Source: Candidatus Benthicola azotiphorus (GTDB lineage: Bacteria > Gemmatimonadota > Gemmatimonadetes > Palauibacterales > Palauibacteraceae). Taken from it: a stretch of DNA of 14,458 bases. A program made the translations under genes and the position numbers. This document shows positions 1 through 6,705 of this stretch, piece after piece. A model generated the notes under the pieces. The model worked only from the letters and a program-made list of their open reading frames with translations. It did not search any database and was not told the origin of the DNA. The stretch's first letter is position 1; the number at the start of each line of letters is the position of its first letter. The stretch covers positions 1-14,458 of the forward strand of contig CANPVW010000059.1 of assembly GCA_947581745.1 (NCBI GenBank), in the 5' to 3' direction.

Positions 1-1
1 C

Positions 2-769
2 GACGGAGAACCCAGGTTCGCGGTGCAGGTAGCGTCGGACACGGCGGAGGCGGCACTTGGACCGGCGAACGCATCCTTCCGTGGCACCCGCGAGGTGGCC
101 CCACTGCTCGAGGCGGGCGAGGCGGCCATCACCGCATTGGGCAGGTCGCTCCTGAGCTGGAACTCGACGCACGGCCACTGCCCCCGGTGCGGCAGCCGAA
201 CCGAGATGGCGGAAGCGGGACATGCCAGGCGATGCGTCCGGGAGAGCTGTGGGATCATGCAATTTCCGCGCACGGACCCCGTGGTCATCATGCTCGTTCA
301 CAGGGAAGGGCGCTGCCTGCTTGGTCGCGCCGTGCGGGCGAGGCGGTATCCGCCGGGACTGCATTCGTGCCTTGCCGGCTACGTCGAGCCGGGCGAGTCC
401 ATCGAGGAGGCCGTGAGGAGGGAGACCTTTGAGGAGGCGGGGCTCCGGATCGGAAGCGTCAGGTATCACTCCTCGCAGCCGTGGCCGTTCCCGTCCACCC
501 TGATGATCGGCTGCTTCGCAGAGGCCCTGCCGGGTGAGGTCCGCGTCGACCCGACGGAGATCGAGAGCGCGCGCTGGTTCACGACGGATGAGCTGCGGCG
601 GGCCGTGGAGAAGTGGAACGTGGAGGGGGAGCTGCGGCTGCCACCCCCTCTCACCATCGCTCACCAGCTGGCGCGCGCCTGGTTGGTCGAGGCCGACACG
701 ACGGCTCGATACTGGCGAGACGGCGACCGAGGCGCCGAGTCCCAACACGCGGAGCCTGGAGGAGCATGA
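2..769 (+). CDS. nudC: NAD(+) diphosphatase / NADH pyrophosphatase, Nudix family (5' end outside window)
   Basis: Hydrolyses NAD(H) to NMN(H) and AMP; NudC-type enzymes also remove NAD caps from RNA. The frame is open to the left edge, and the first residues (FAV...) look like the usual start of the NudC middle region, so the true start is outside the window; a GTG at 23 is only an internal candidate. Counting from that GTG, a zinc ribbon has Cys53, Cys56, Cys71 and Cys76, followed by FPRTDPVVIML. A perfect Nudix box (Gx5Ex7RExxEExG) runs at residues 119-141. It is followed by SQPWPFP at 151-157, the NudC-specific signature that separates it from other Nudix hydrolases. The zinc ribbon is spaced Cx2C-x14-Cx4C; the last pair is wider than the Cx2C of the E. 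coli enzyme. The stop overlaps the start of the downstream kinase gene (ATGA), suggesting coupled translation. Function is confident; full length is unknown. Confidence 0.93.
   Translation, partial: DGEPRFAVQVASDTAEAALGPANASFRGTREVAPLLEAGEAAITALGRSLLSWNSTHGHCPRCGSRTEMAEAGHARRCVRESCGIMQFPRTDPVVIMLVHREGRCLLGRAVRARRYPPGLHSCLAGYVEPGESIEEAVRRETFEEAGLRIGSVRYHSSQPWPFPSTLMIGCFAEALPGEVRVDPTEIESARWFTTDELRRAVEKWNVEGELRLPPPLTIAHQLARAWLVEADTTARYWRDGDRGAESQHAEPGGA
758..764 (+). promoter_or_regulatory. Ribosome binding site that sets the kinase start
   Basis: GGAGGAG lies inside the last codons of nudC, directly before the ATG at 766. A second GGAG lies at 751-754. The later in-frame ATG at 841 has no purine-rich stretch before it, so 766 is the better start. 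Confidence 0.6.
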
Positions 770-2427
770 AACGGAGAGTGGTGGCCCCGCACACCGCGAC
801 GCCGGCACTCACCGCGCCGACAAGCGGCGGGTTCGACTCGATGCCGACGGACGTACTGCAGCAGACCTGCCGCCGGGTAGGGATCGCGGGGGTCGTATTC
901 GCCGGGATCTGGGCCTGGGTGCTGCTCATGGACACCGTCGTGTGGCGCCTCTTCGAGTCCGTTCCGGAGCACCTGACGGAATGGAACCGTCTCGGTAACC
1001 CGATCTCGGCGATCGGGCTCGTGTTGTCGCTCGGCCTGGTGTTCATCGCCCGACGATTGCACCAGCGACCGGAGAGACTGCTGGACGTGGGGCTCGGTTT
1101 CGAGGTGGCGACGGCGGCACTCGTCGGTGCCGCGAACTGGTGGTTCGCGGTGCAGAACGGGTTCGGCGTGTCCTGGATCTGCATCATCATCATTCTCTAT
1201 CCGGCGATCGTGCCTGCCGGGGTCGGCAAGGTGCTGCTGGCCTCGCTGCTGGCGGCGAGCATGGACCCGTTCTGGTACTGGGTCGGTGTCCAGCGCGGGG
1301 TCGAGTACGGCCTCGGAAGCTACCAGCTCCTCTGGGCCTTTCTCCCCAACTACGTTTGCGCGTTTCTGGCGATCGTCCCCGCGAAGGTGATCCGGGGGTT
1401 GGGAAGGCGCGTGTCCCGGGCGCGGGAACTGGGAGCCTACAAGATCGGAGATCTCCTGGGTCGGGGGGGGATGGGGGACGTCTATCGAGCGACGCACAGC
1501 CTTCTGGCCCGCCCGGCGGCGATCAAGCTGATCCGGCCCGAGATCCTCGGGGATGGTGGCGCGTCCGGCTCCGTGATGGTCGAACGTTTCCGGCGGGAGG
1601 CGCACGCGGCGGCCACTCTCCGCTCGCCGAATACGATCGAGCTGTACGATTTCGGCGTGAGCAACGACGGGAGACTCTACTACGTGATGGAGCTCCTGGA
1701 GGGCCTGGATCTCCAGGAGCTCGTCGACCGGTTCGGTCCCGTCCCGCCTGCCAGAGCCGTGCATTTGCTCAAACAGGCGTGCCTCTCGCTCGGCGAGGCG
1801 CACGAGCTGGGTCTCGTCCACCGCGACGTGAAGCCGTCGAACCTCGTCGCCTGTCGCCTGGGGTTGGCCGTGGACTTCGTGAAGGTGCTCGACTTCGGTC
1901 TCGTCAAGATGGCATCGCTGGACGGCGACGACCATGCGAGAATCACCTCTCCGAACGTCACGACGGGCACCCCCGCATTCATGGCTCCCGAGCTCGCCCT
2001 CGGCGATCGCCCGGTGGACCGTCGGGCCGATCTCTACGCCCTGGGCTGCGTCGCATACTGGCTCCTGACAGGCCGTACGCCGTTCCAGGCGCCGACGCCG
2101 ATCGCCATGCTCATGAAACACGTGCAGGAGGATCCCGTGGCCCCATCACGGGTCTCGGAACTGCCCGTACCGGCGGAGCTGGACAGGATCGTTCTCGACT
2201 GCCTCGCGAAGGACCCGGACGATCGCCCTCCCGATGCGTCCACCCTGTACCGCCGGCTGTCCTGCTGTCCGGTTCCCGACCCCTGGAATCGAGACCGTGC
2301 GGTGGAGTGGTGGTCGCTGCACCTGGCGCACCTGTCGTCCGGGGACGCGCGGGTCGATGCCGAGCGAGTGGCCGGCGTGGTGAAGGCGGGCACGGTGCTG
2401 TACGCCCGGGAAGGAGAGACTCCCTAG
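766..2427 (+). CDS. Membrane-anchored Ser/Thr protein kinase with N-terminal six-TM module
   Basis: A 553-residue Hanks-type kinase. Residues 38-210 hold about six hydrophobic spans (about 38-60, 79-97, 106-127, 134-153, 156-175 and 187-207). A short basic linker follows, then a full kinase domain at about 224-495. Visible key residues are the glycine loop GRGGMG 232-237, Lys254 (AAIK), the helix-C Glu278, HRD with Asp354, Lys356 and Asn359, DFG 376-378, APE 407-409 and Asp422. It is therefore an RD kinase with all catalytic residues. The activation loop (about 379-405) has Thr and Ser at 394, 395, 399, 400 and 402 as possible autophosphorylation sites. The layout is the reverse of PknB/PrkC: the membrane part is N-terminal and there is no extracellular PASTA or other sensor, so the membrane bundle itself may sense the signal. 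A C-terminal tail of about 55 residues has no recognised domain. It is coupled to nudC. Substrates cannot be read from sequence. Confidence 0.95.
   Translation: MKRRVVAPHTATPALTAPTSGGFDSMPTDVLQQTCRRVGIAGVVFAGIWAWVLLMDTVVWRLFESVPEHLTEWNRLGNPISAIGLVLSLGLVFIARRLHQRPERLLDVGLGFEVATAALVGAANWWFAVQNGFGVSWICIIIILYPAIVPAGVGKVLLASLLAASMDPFWYWVGVQRGVEYGLGSYQLLWAFLPNYVCAFLAIVPAKVIRGLGRRVSRARELGAYKIGDLLGRGGMGDVYRATHSLLARPAAIKLIRPEILGDGGASGSVMVERFRREAHAAATLRSPNTIELYDFGVSNDGRLYYVMELLEGLDLQELVDRFGPVPPARAVHLLKQACLSLGEAHELGLVHRDVKPSNLVACRLGLAVDFVKVLDFGLVKMASLDGDDHARITSPNVTTGTPAFMAPELALGDRPVDRRADLYALGCVAYWLLTGRTPFQAPTPIAMLMKHVQEDPVAPSRVSELPVPAELDRIVLDCLAKDPDDRPPDASTLYRRLSCCPVPDPWNRDRAVEWWSLHLAHLSSGDARVDAERVAGVVKAGTVLYAREGETP
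1458..1477 (+). repeat. G8 homopolymer / G-quadruplex motif in the kinase ATP loop codons
   Basis: GGG (1458-1460), eight consecutive G (1463-1470) and GGGGG (1473-1477) are separated by only two bases each. They encode the glycine loop GRGGMG. The G8 run is the longest homopolymer I noticed in the window and sits inside a reading frame. The run pattern fits a G3N2 quadruplex rule on the coding strand. Biological relevance is unproven. Confidence 0.55.
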
Positions 2428-2446
2428 GCGGCGACGTCGGACCGGA
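2428..2446. other. 19-bp convergent junction without visible terminator
   Basis: This short stretch separates the kinase stop codon (plus strand) from the 3' end of tRNA-Gln (minus strand). No hairpin followed by a T-run is visible for either direction, so transcripts from both sides probably overlap unless termination is Rho-dependent. Confidence 0.5.
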
Positions 2447-2517
2447 TTGGCCCTCCAGGATTCGAACCTGGATTACCGGCTCCAAAGGCCGGGGTCTTGC
2501 CATTAGACGAAGGGCCA
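2447..2517 (-). tRNA. tRNA-Gln(UUG)
   Basis: A complete cloverleaf reads on the minus strand. The acceptor stem is TGGCCCT paired with AGGGCCA, followed by the D-stem GTCT/AGAC and the anticodon stem CCGGC/GCCGG. The 7-base loop CTTTGGA has anticodon TTG (plus-strand 2483-2485). A 4-base variable loop follows, then the T-arm CCAGG-TTCGAAT-CCTGG. U1-A72 is present, a known identity feature of tRNA-Gln. Position 73 is A, and the next bases are TCC, so the 3' CCA is not encoded and must be added; a CCA-adding enzyme gene lies at 8059-9390. It lies about 106 bases downstream of ispE and has its own candidate promoter. It reads CAA and, by wobble, CAG. Confidence 0.97.
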
Positions 2518-2558
2518 GCGGCCCGTCGCACGGCCGCGAGGCCCGCCGCGACGATCCG

Positions 2559-2587
2559 ATAATCGACCCGGGCCGGCGGAGCGTCAA
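2559..2587 (-). promoter_or_regulatory. Sigma70-type promoter for tRNA-Gln
   Basis: On the minus strand, TTGACG (2582-2587) is followed after exactly 17 bases by GATTAT (2559-2564), matching TTGACA and TATAAT at 5 and 4 positions. The predicted start near 2552 gives a leader of about 35 bases before the tRNA 5' end. The stretch after the -10 is very GC-rich, as expected for stable-RNA promoters under stringent control. It fills most of the only gene-free gap between ispE and the tRNA. Confidence 0.6.
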
Positions 2588-2623
2588 CCCGGCGGAAGGA
2601 AGCCCCGACGCAGGACCGCCGCA

Positions 2624-3526
2624 CTACGCGAGGGTGCGGGTCCGAACGATCGAGGTCCCTTCGCGGCCGACGAGCGCCCGGGTTGCGCGATCGACTCCCG
2701 TCTCGTCCGAGAACAGACCCGCGACACACGACCCGCTTCCGCACAGCAAGGCGACGGCGGCACCGAGGTCCAGAAGCGAGTCCCGGATCCCCATCAGCTC
2801 GGGGTGTCTGCGAAACACCGGCCCTTCGAGGTCGTTGCTCGCCAGTTGCGCCAGGACTGCAGAGTCGGACAGCTCGTTCGCGAACGGGAGCTGGGCCGGC
2901 TCCGGGCCCTTCGCCCGGCCCGCGGCCCGATCCTCGTCCAGCCAGGCATAGGCATCCGGCGCCCGGATCGGGAAGCCCGGCACGACGATGGCGACGTGCC
3001 ACGGAGTCGGCGCCTGCAGCGGGAGCATCCGTCGCCCACGCTCCCACGCGAGAGCCATGGATGCGTCACACAGGCCGAACGGCACGTCGCTGCCCAGTTC
3101 GCCGGCCAGCCGCACGAGCGAGGCGTGGGCGAGCGGGCGTCCCCACAGTTCGTTGAGACCCCTGAGAACCGCTGCAGCGTCCGCGCTGCCGCCGCCCAGA
3201 CCGGCCCCGGCCGGAACCAGCTTCTCGAGCAGCATCGCCACACCGTCCGCCCGACCCACGGCTCGACGCATGAGGTCTGCGGCGCGCCAGCACAGGTTGT
3301 CCGAATCGGTCGGTGCCTCGTGCTCGCCCGTCACCTGCAATCGGATTCCCGGGGTCGGGGTCGACTCGATCCACAGGCGGTCGGCCAGCTCCAGTCGGAC
3401 CAGGATAGTCTCGACCGAGTGATAGCCGCTGTCCTCGCGGGCGAGAACGCGCAGGCTCACGTTGAGCTTCGCGTGCGCGAGCAGCGGAAGGCCCGGTGCG
3501 TCTGCCCGGGGCGGATCACGTGTCAT
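2624..3526 (-). CDS. ispE: 4-diphosphocytidyl-2-C-methyl-D-erythritol kinase
   Basis: A 300-residue GHMP kinase that phosphorylates CDP-methylerythritol in the non-mevalonate (MEP) route to isoprenoids; cytoplasmic. Visible motifs are AKLN with Lys20 near the N-terminus, the glycine-rich ATP loop PAGAGLGGGSADAAA at 105-119, GSDVPF with the catalytic Asp147, the NDLE segment at 231-234, and the C-terminal GHMP motif CGSGSC at 262-267. Length is typical (about 280-300 residues). The ATG at 3526 lies 11 bases inside the end of the upstream membrane-protein gene, so translation is coupled; a GAGG lies about 9 bases before it. It is the last protein gene of the pdxJ cluster, followed by tRNA-Gln. 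There is no truncation or missing catalytic residue. Confidence 0.96.
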   Translation of the reverse strand: MTRDPPRADAPGLPLLAHAKLNVSLRVLAREDSGYHSVETILVRLELADRLWIESTPTPGIRLQVTGEHEAPTDSDNLCWRAADLMRRAVGRADGVAMLLEKLVPAGAGLGGGSADAAAVLRGLNELWGRPLAHASLVRLAGELGSDVPFGLCDASMALAWERGRRMLPLQAPTPWHVAIVVPGFPIRAPDAYAWLDEDRAAGRAKGPEPAQLPFANELSDSAVLAQLASNDLEGPVFRRHPELMGIRDSLLDLGAAVALLCGSGSCVAGLFSDETGVDRATRALVGREGTSIVRTRTLA

Positions 3527-4538
3527 CCGTGGCCGCCTCGACGATTTCCCCTGTATGCCCCATCTCGGACCACGAGAGGCCGAAGTGGCGGATGAACCAG
3601 AGCCCGAGGACCGTCACGGGAAGGAAGGTGAGGACGTGATAGCTGGTGGCGAAGCTGACCGTCTCCGTCGCAGGAACGTCATAAACACCGAGGCCGAGGC
3701 GCGACGCCGCCTCGAACACCCCGAAGAAGCCGGGGCTCGAGGGAGCGGCCACGGCGAAGGCGACCACGCTCTGCAGGAAGATGGCCCCCGTCAGGCCGGG
3801 CGCGGCGATGTCGAACGCCAGCAGACCGAGCCAGATGGAAACCGACAGGTCGAGCCACACGACCAGGGACCAGCCCAGCGCCCTGATAAAGGTGGCCGTG
3901 TCGTGCAGCGCGCCCAGGCCGCTCAGAAAACCCTCCACCAGGCGCGTCGCCCGCTCGGCGAGCGTCGGACTGAACAGGCGACCTGACAGTCGCTCGAACA
4001 ACCGGACCGTTCGCCCGGAGTTGCGGGCCGCGAGCCACAGCACGACGAAGGCGATTCCGAACGCCAGGGCTCCGAAGTTCGCCGTCCGGCGGATTAGCAG
4101 GGCCGTCGACCCCTCGCCGAGCGGAAACCCGGGAAGCGAGATCGTCACAAACAACAGGAACGCCAGCACGAGCCCGTCGAAGATCCGCTCGGCCACCAGT
4201 GAGGCGACTGAGGCTCCGATGTTGAGACCCTCGGTTCGCGAGAGGGCGTAGGCGCGAGCAAACTCCCCGAGCCGCGCTGGCAGCAGGTTGTTGACCGCGA
4301 ATCCGATGCACGTCGCTCCAAATCGCGGCACGAACCTGGAGCCCGGGAACGAAGGCGCGAGGAGCACTCGCCAGCGGAGGGCCCGGAGCACGAAGCTGAA
4401 CGTCGCCGCGAGCACCGCTCCGGCCAGCAGCCACGGGTCGGCCTCATGAATCCGTTGCCAGACCTCGCGCACGGAGACATCTCTGAGTACCCACCACAGC
4501 AGCAGGACGGTGAGGACGAAGCCGATGACCGTCTTCAT
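3516..4538 (-). CDS. YbhN / lysylphosphatidylglycerol-synthase-type flippase-like membrane protein
   Basis: A 340-residue polytopic inner-membrane protein of the UPF0104 / LPG-synthase TM family. From the ATG at 4538, hydrophobic spans occur at about 1-19, 36-55, 118-137, 153-171, 221-243, 249-266 and 297-317. Family signatures are NNLLPARLGEFARAY (83-97), ERIFDGL (117-123) and PSSPGFFGVFEA (266-277). The family includes the membrane part of MprF and the YbhN/AglD-like proteins linked to lipid or glycolipid handling. This protein lacks the soluble MprF aminoacyl-transferase domain, so it is not a full lysyl-PG synthase. An upstream GTG at 4553 would add five residues (MRGHG) and leave a 3-base gap to pdxJ; neither start has a clear Shine-Dalgarno. 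It overlaps ispE by 11 bases. The exact substrate is unknown. Confidence 0.85.
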   Translation of the reverse strand: MKTVIGFVLTVLLLWWVLRDVSVREVWQRIHEADPWLLAGAVLAATFSFVLRALRWRVLLAPSFPGSRFVPRFGATCIGFAVNNLLPARLGEFARAYALSRTEGLNIGASVASLVAERIFDGLVLAFLLFVTISLPGFPLGEGSTALLIRRTANFGALAFGIAFVVLWLAARNSGRTVRLFERLSGRLFSPTLAERATRLVEGFLSGLGALHDTATFIRALGWSLVVWLDLSVSIWLGLLAFDIAAPGLTGAIFLQSVVAFAVAAPSSPGFFGVFEAASRLGLGVYDVPATETVSFATSYHVLTFLPVTVLGLWFIRHFGLSWSEMGHTGEIVEAATDDT

Positions 4539-4556
4539 GCCGTGGCCGCGCACGAG

Positions 4557-5285
4557 TCAGCCGATCCGCGCTCGAAGGACCCGTTCCTTCATCTCGCGAA
4601 CCGCTCGCTCGATCCCGACCAGCACGGCACGACTCACCACGGAATGGCCGATGTTGAGCTCCTCGCACTCCTGAATCGCGGCCACGGCAGCCACGTTCTC
4701 GTAGGTCAGCCCGTGTCCGGCGTGAACCGCCAGGCCCAGATGCTTCGCGAGATCCGTCGCCTCGCGCAGCCGCTCCAGCTGCGCCGCCGCCTCGCTTCCG
4801 CCCGCCGCGTTGGCGTACTCCCCGGTGTGGAGCTCGATGGCACTCGGGCCCAGATCCGCCGATCGTCGGACGACCTCCTCTTCGGGATCGACGAACAGGG
4901 ACGTCCGGATGCCCGCCGCGTGCAAGCGGTCCAGGGCTTCTCGAATCCCGCCCGCCGCCGGGCCGCTCACGTCCAGCCCCCCTTCCGTCGTGACCTCCCG
5001 CCTCTTCTCGGGAACGAGTGTCACCTGGTGCGGTCGCCAGCTTTCCGCCAGGTCGAGAATGCCCTCCGAGACCGCCAGCTCGAGATTGATCGGCGTTCGG
5101 GCAGTGCGGAGGAGGAGCTCCACGTCGCGGTCCTGGATGTGCCTGCGGTCGCCGCGCAGGTGAACGGTGATGCCATCCGCACCACCCAGCTCGGCCAGCA
5201 CGGCGGCCCGGACCGGGTCCGGCTCGTCCGTGCCCCGCGCCTCTCGCACGGTGGCGACGTGATCGACGTTGATGTAAAGACGCAT
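4557..5285 (-). CDS. pdxJ: Pyridoxine 5'-phosphate synthase
   Basis: A 242-residue TIM barrel that condenses 1-deoxy-D-xylulose 5-phosphate with 3-amino-2-oxopropyl phosphate to pyridoxine 5'-phosphate, the last ring-forming step of DXP-dependent vitamin B6 synthesis. Conserved blocks are NVDHVATVREARG (6-18), GADGITVHLR with His42, NLELA with Glu69, VPEKRREVTTEGGLDV (91-106), ELHTGEYA (151-158), HAGHGLTYEN with His191, and ELNIGHS (209-215). His42, Glu69 and His191 match the catalytic His45, Glu72 and His193 of the E. coli enzyme. One oddity is HLRGDRRHI where the usual block is HLREDRRHI (Gly45 for Glu). It is the first gene of a pdxJ-membrane protein-ispE cluster. pdxJ and ispE pathways both draw on DXP, which may explain the linkage. 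The start is ATG with a weak ribosome site. Confidence 0.97.
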   Translation of the reverse strand: MRLYINVDHVATVREARGTDEPDPVRAAVLAELGGADGITVHLRGDRRHIQDRDVELLLRTARTPINLELAVSEGILDLAESWRPHQVTLVPEKRREVTTEGGLDVSGPAAGGIREALDRLHAAGIRTSLFVDPEEEVVRRSADLGPSAIELHTGEYANAAGGSEAAAQLERLREATDLAKHLGLAVHAGHGLTYENVAAVAAIQECEELNIGHSVVSRAVLVGIERAVREMKERVLRARIG

Positions 5286-5332
5286 CGGACGCTCGTGTCA
5301 GCGGGTCGCGAAACTGCGTTCCGGATGAGGCT

Positions 5333-5361
5333 ACGATACACTGCGTGACAGGACGGGTCGA
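5333..5361 (-). promoter_or_regulatory. Candidate promoter for the pdxJ cluster
   Basis: In the 85-base gap between hflX and pdxJ, TCGACC (5356-5361) and TATCGT (5333-5338) are 17 bases apart on the minus strand, each matching consensus at four positions. The predicted leader to the pdxJ ATG is about 40 bases. A 5-bp inverted repeat (5355-5359 with 5366-5370) overlaps the -35. No strong terminator for hflX is visible, so read-through is also possible. Confidence 0.35.
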
Positions 5362-5370
5362 GTGGGACCC

Positions 5371-6705
5371 TCAGTCTGGCGGCCCGGCATCGACCGTTTG
5401 CACGCGCACGCCCGGCCTGGCTTTCCAGCGGCCCAGCACTGGCGCCGGAACGAGCGCGCGTATCACCACCTTCATGTCCCGGTCGGACCTGTCGAGCACC
5501 TCGGCCACGCGATAGGCCTCGGCCAACGTGCGTCCGTCCGTCACCGGAATCTCCACTTCTACCGTGGGCCTGAGGCGACGCAGGCGCCGGAGCAGCTCCT
5601 GTCTGAGCGAGTCCAGGCCTCCCGGCTCCACTACCGACGTGAACACGTTGTCCCGCCACTCGGCGGAGACGCGGGCGTGCAACGATTCCTCCTCGGCGTG
5701 CGTCAGCTGATCGGTCTTGTTGAATACCATCAGCGTGCCCGTGTCCGGGATTCCCAGATCGGCGAGCACCTGCCGCACCGCCTCGACCTGATGGTCCCAA
5801 CCGGGCGCCGCGGCATCGACCACATGCACGAGCAGGTCCGACTCCCGGGCCTCCTCGAGCGTCGCCCGGAAGGACGCGACGAGATGGTGCGGGAGCTTGC
5901 GAATGAACCCAACCGTATCCGTGAGCAGGGCACGGTATCCGGCGCCGAGATCCACTGCCCGCGTGGCCGAGTCGAGCGTGGCGAACAGGCGATCCTCGAC
6001 GAACAGGTCGGCCCCGGACAGAGCTTTGAGTATCGACGACTTGCCGGCGTTGGTGTACCCCACCAGCGCCACCCGGAACTCGGACCTCCTGCGGCGGCGG
6101 CGCGTATCGCGAGAGCGCGCGATGTGCTCGAGCTCCTGCCTGAGCCAGCTGATCCGGCGGTCCATCAGACGACGGTCCGTCTCGAGCTGCGTCTCACCCG
6201 GCCCCCTCATCCCGATGCCGCCCTGGATCCTCGAGAGGTGGTTCCACATCCGTTTCAGTCTTGGCCGCATGTACTGCAGCTGCGCCAGCTCCACCTGCAT
6301 GCTGGCCTCGGCGGTGCGTGCCCGCAGCGCGAATATGTCCAGAATCAGCTCCGTCCTGTCCATTACCCTGCGCCCGATCGCCTTCTCGAGCGCCGCTCCC
6401 TGGGCGGGGCTGAGGTCCTCGTCGAAGATCACCAGGCTGGCGTCGGTACGATCGGCGAGAAGGCGCAGCTGCTCCGCCTTTCCCTTTCCGATGTAGAGAG
6501 CCGGGTGTGGTGAATCGAGCCGCTGGATCAGGACGCCGGCCACTTCCGCCCCCGCCGTGTCCGCGAGCCGCTCGAGCTCCTCAAGGTGCTCGTCGACAAG
6601 CGCCTCCGGCTCCTCGTCGAGCGGGGCACCGACGAGCACGGCGCGTTCGACCGGAGCCTGTACCTCGATCAGATCAGCCGTGGGAGTCCTCCGTTTCGGC
6701 CTCAT
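5371..6705 (-). CDS. hflX: GTPase HflX (ribosome-splitting factor)
   Basis: A 444-residue TRAFAC-class GTPase that binds the 50S subunit and rescues stalled or heat-damaged ribosomes in known relatives. The N-terminal HflX domain (about 20-195) contains IGKGK (72-76), the DRTELILDIFALRA block (116-129) and GGIGMRGPGETQLETDRR (162-179). The G domain follows with G1 GYTNAGKS 216-223, FATLD 241-245, G3 DTVG 263-266 and G4 NKTD 329-332. A six-Arg run (202-207) joins the domains. I chose the ATG at 6705: it follows the family start and gives typical length, while a frame extension to 6846 adds 47 low-complexity residues that lie over rarA. The ATG is 32 bases inside the end of rarA, so the two are probably coupled. 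It is the last gene of the alaS-hflX chain. Confidence 0.95.
   Translation of the reverse strand: MRPKRRTPTADLIEVQAPVERAVLVGAPLDEEPEALVDEHLEELERLADTAGAEVAGVLIQRLDSPHPALYIGKGKAEQLRLLADRTDASLVIFDEDLSPAQGAALEKAIGRRVMDRTELILDIFALRARTAEASMQVELAQLQYMRPRLKRMWNHLSRIQGGIGMRGPGETQLETDRRLMDRRISWLRQELEHIARSRDTRRRRRRSEFRVALVGYTNAGKSSILKALSGADLFVEDRLFATLDSATRAVDLGAGYRALLTDTVGFIRKLPHHLVASFRATLEEARESDLLVHVVDAAAPGWDHQVEAVRQVLADLGIPDTGTLMVFNKTDQLTHAEEESLHARVSAEWRDNVFTSVVEPGGLDSLRQELLRRLRRLRPTVEVEIPVTDGRTLAEAYRVAEVLDRSDRDMKVVIRALVPAPVLGRWKARPGVRVQTVDAGPPD

Noticed and set aside
1140..2951. 603-codon plus-strand frame, and the 486-codon minus frame at 661-2121
   Set aside because: Both overlap the kinase in other frames, are low-complexity Arg/Gly-rich, and run across gene boundaries and the tRNA.
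5355..5370. Inverted repeat after hflX as an intrinsic terminator
   Set aside because: The stem is only 5 bp and no T-run follows; it overlaps a possible -35 instead.
5362..6513. 383-codon plus-strand frame opposite hflX
   Set aside because: Shadow of hflX; no motifs, no ribosome site.
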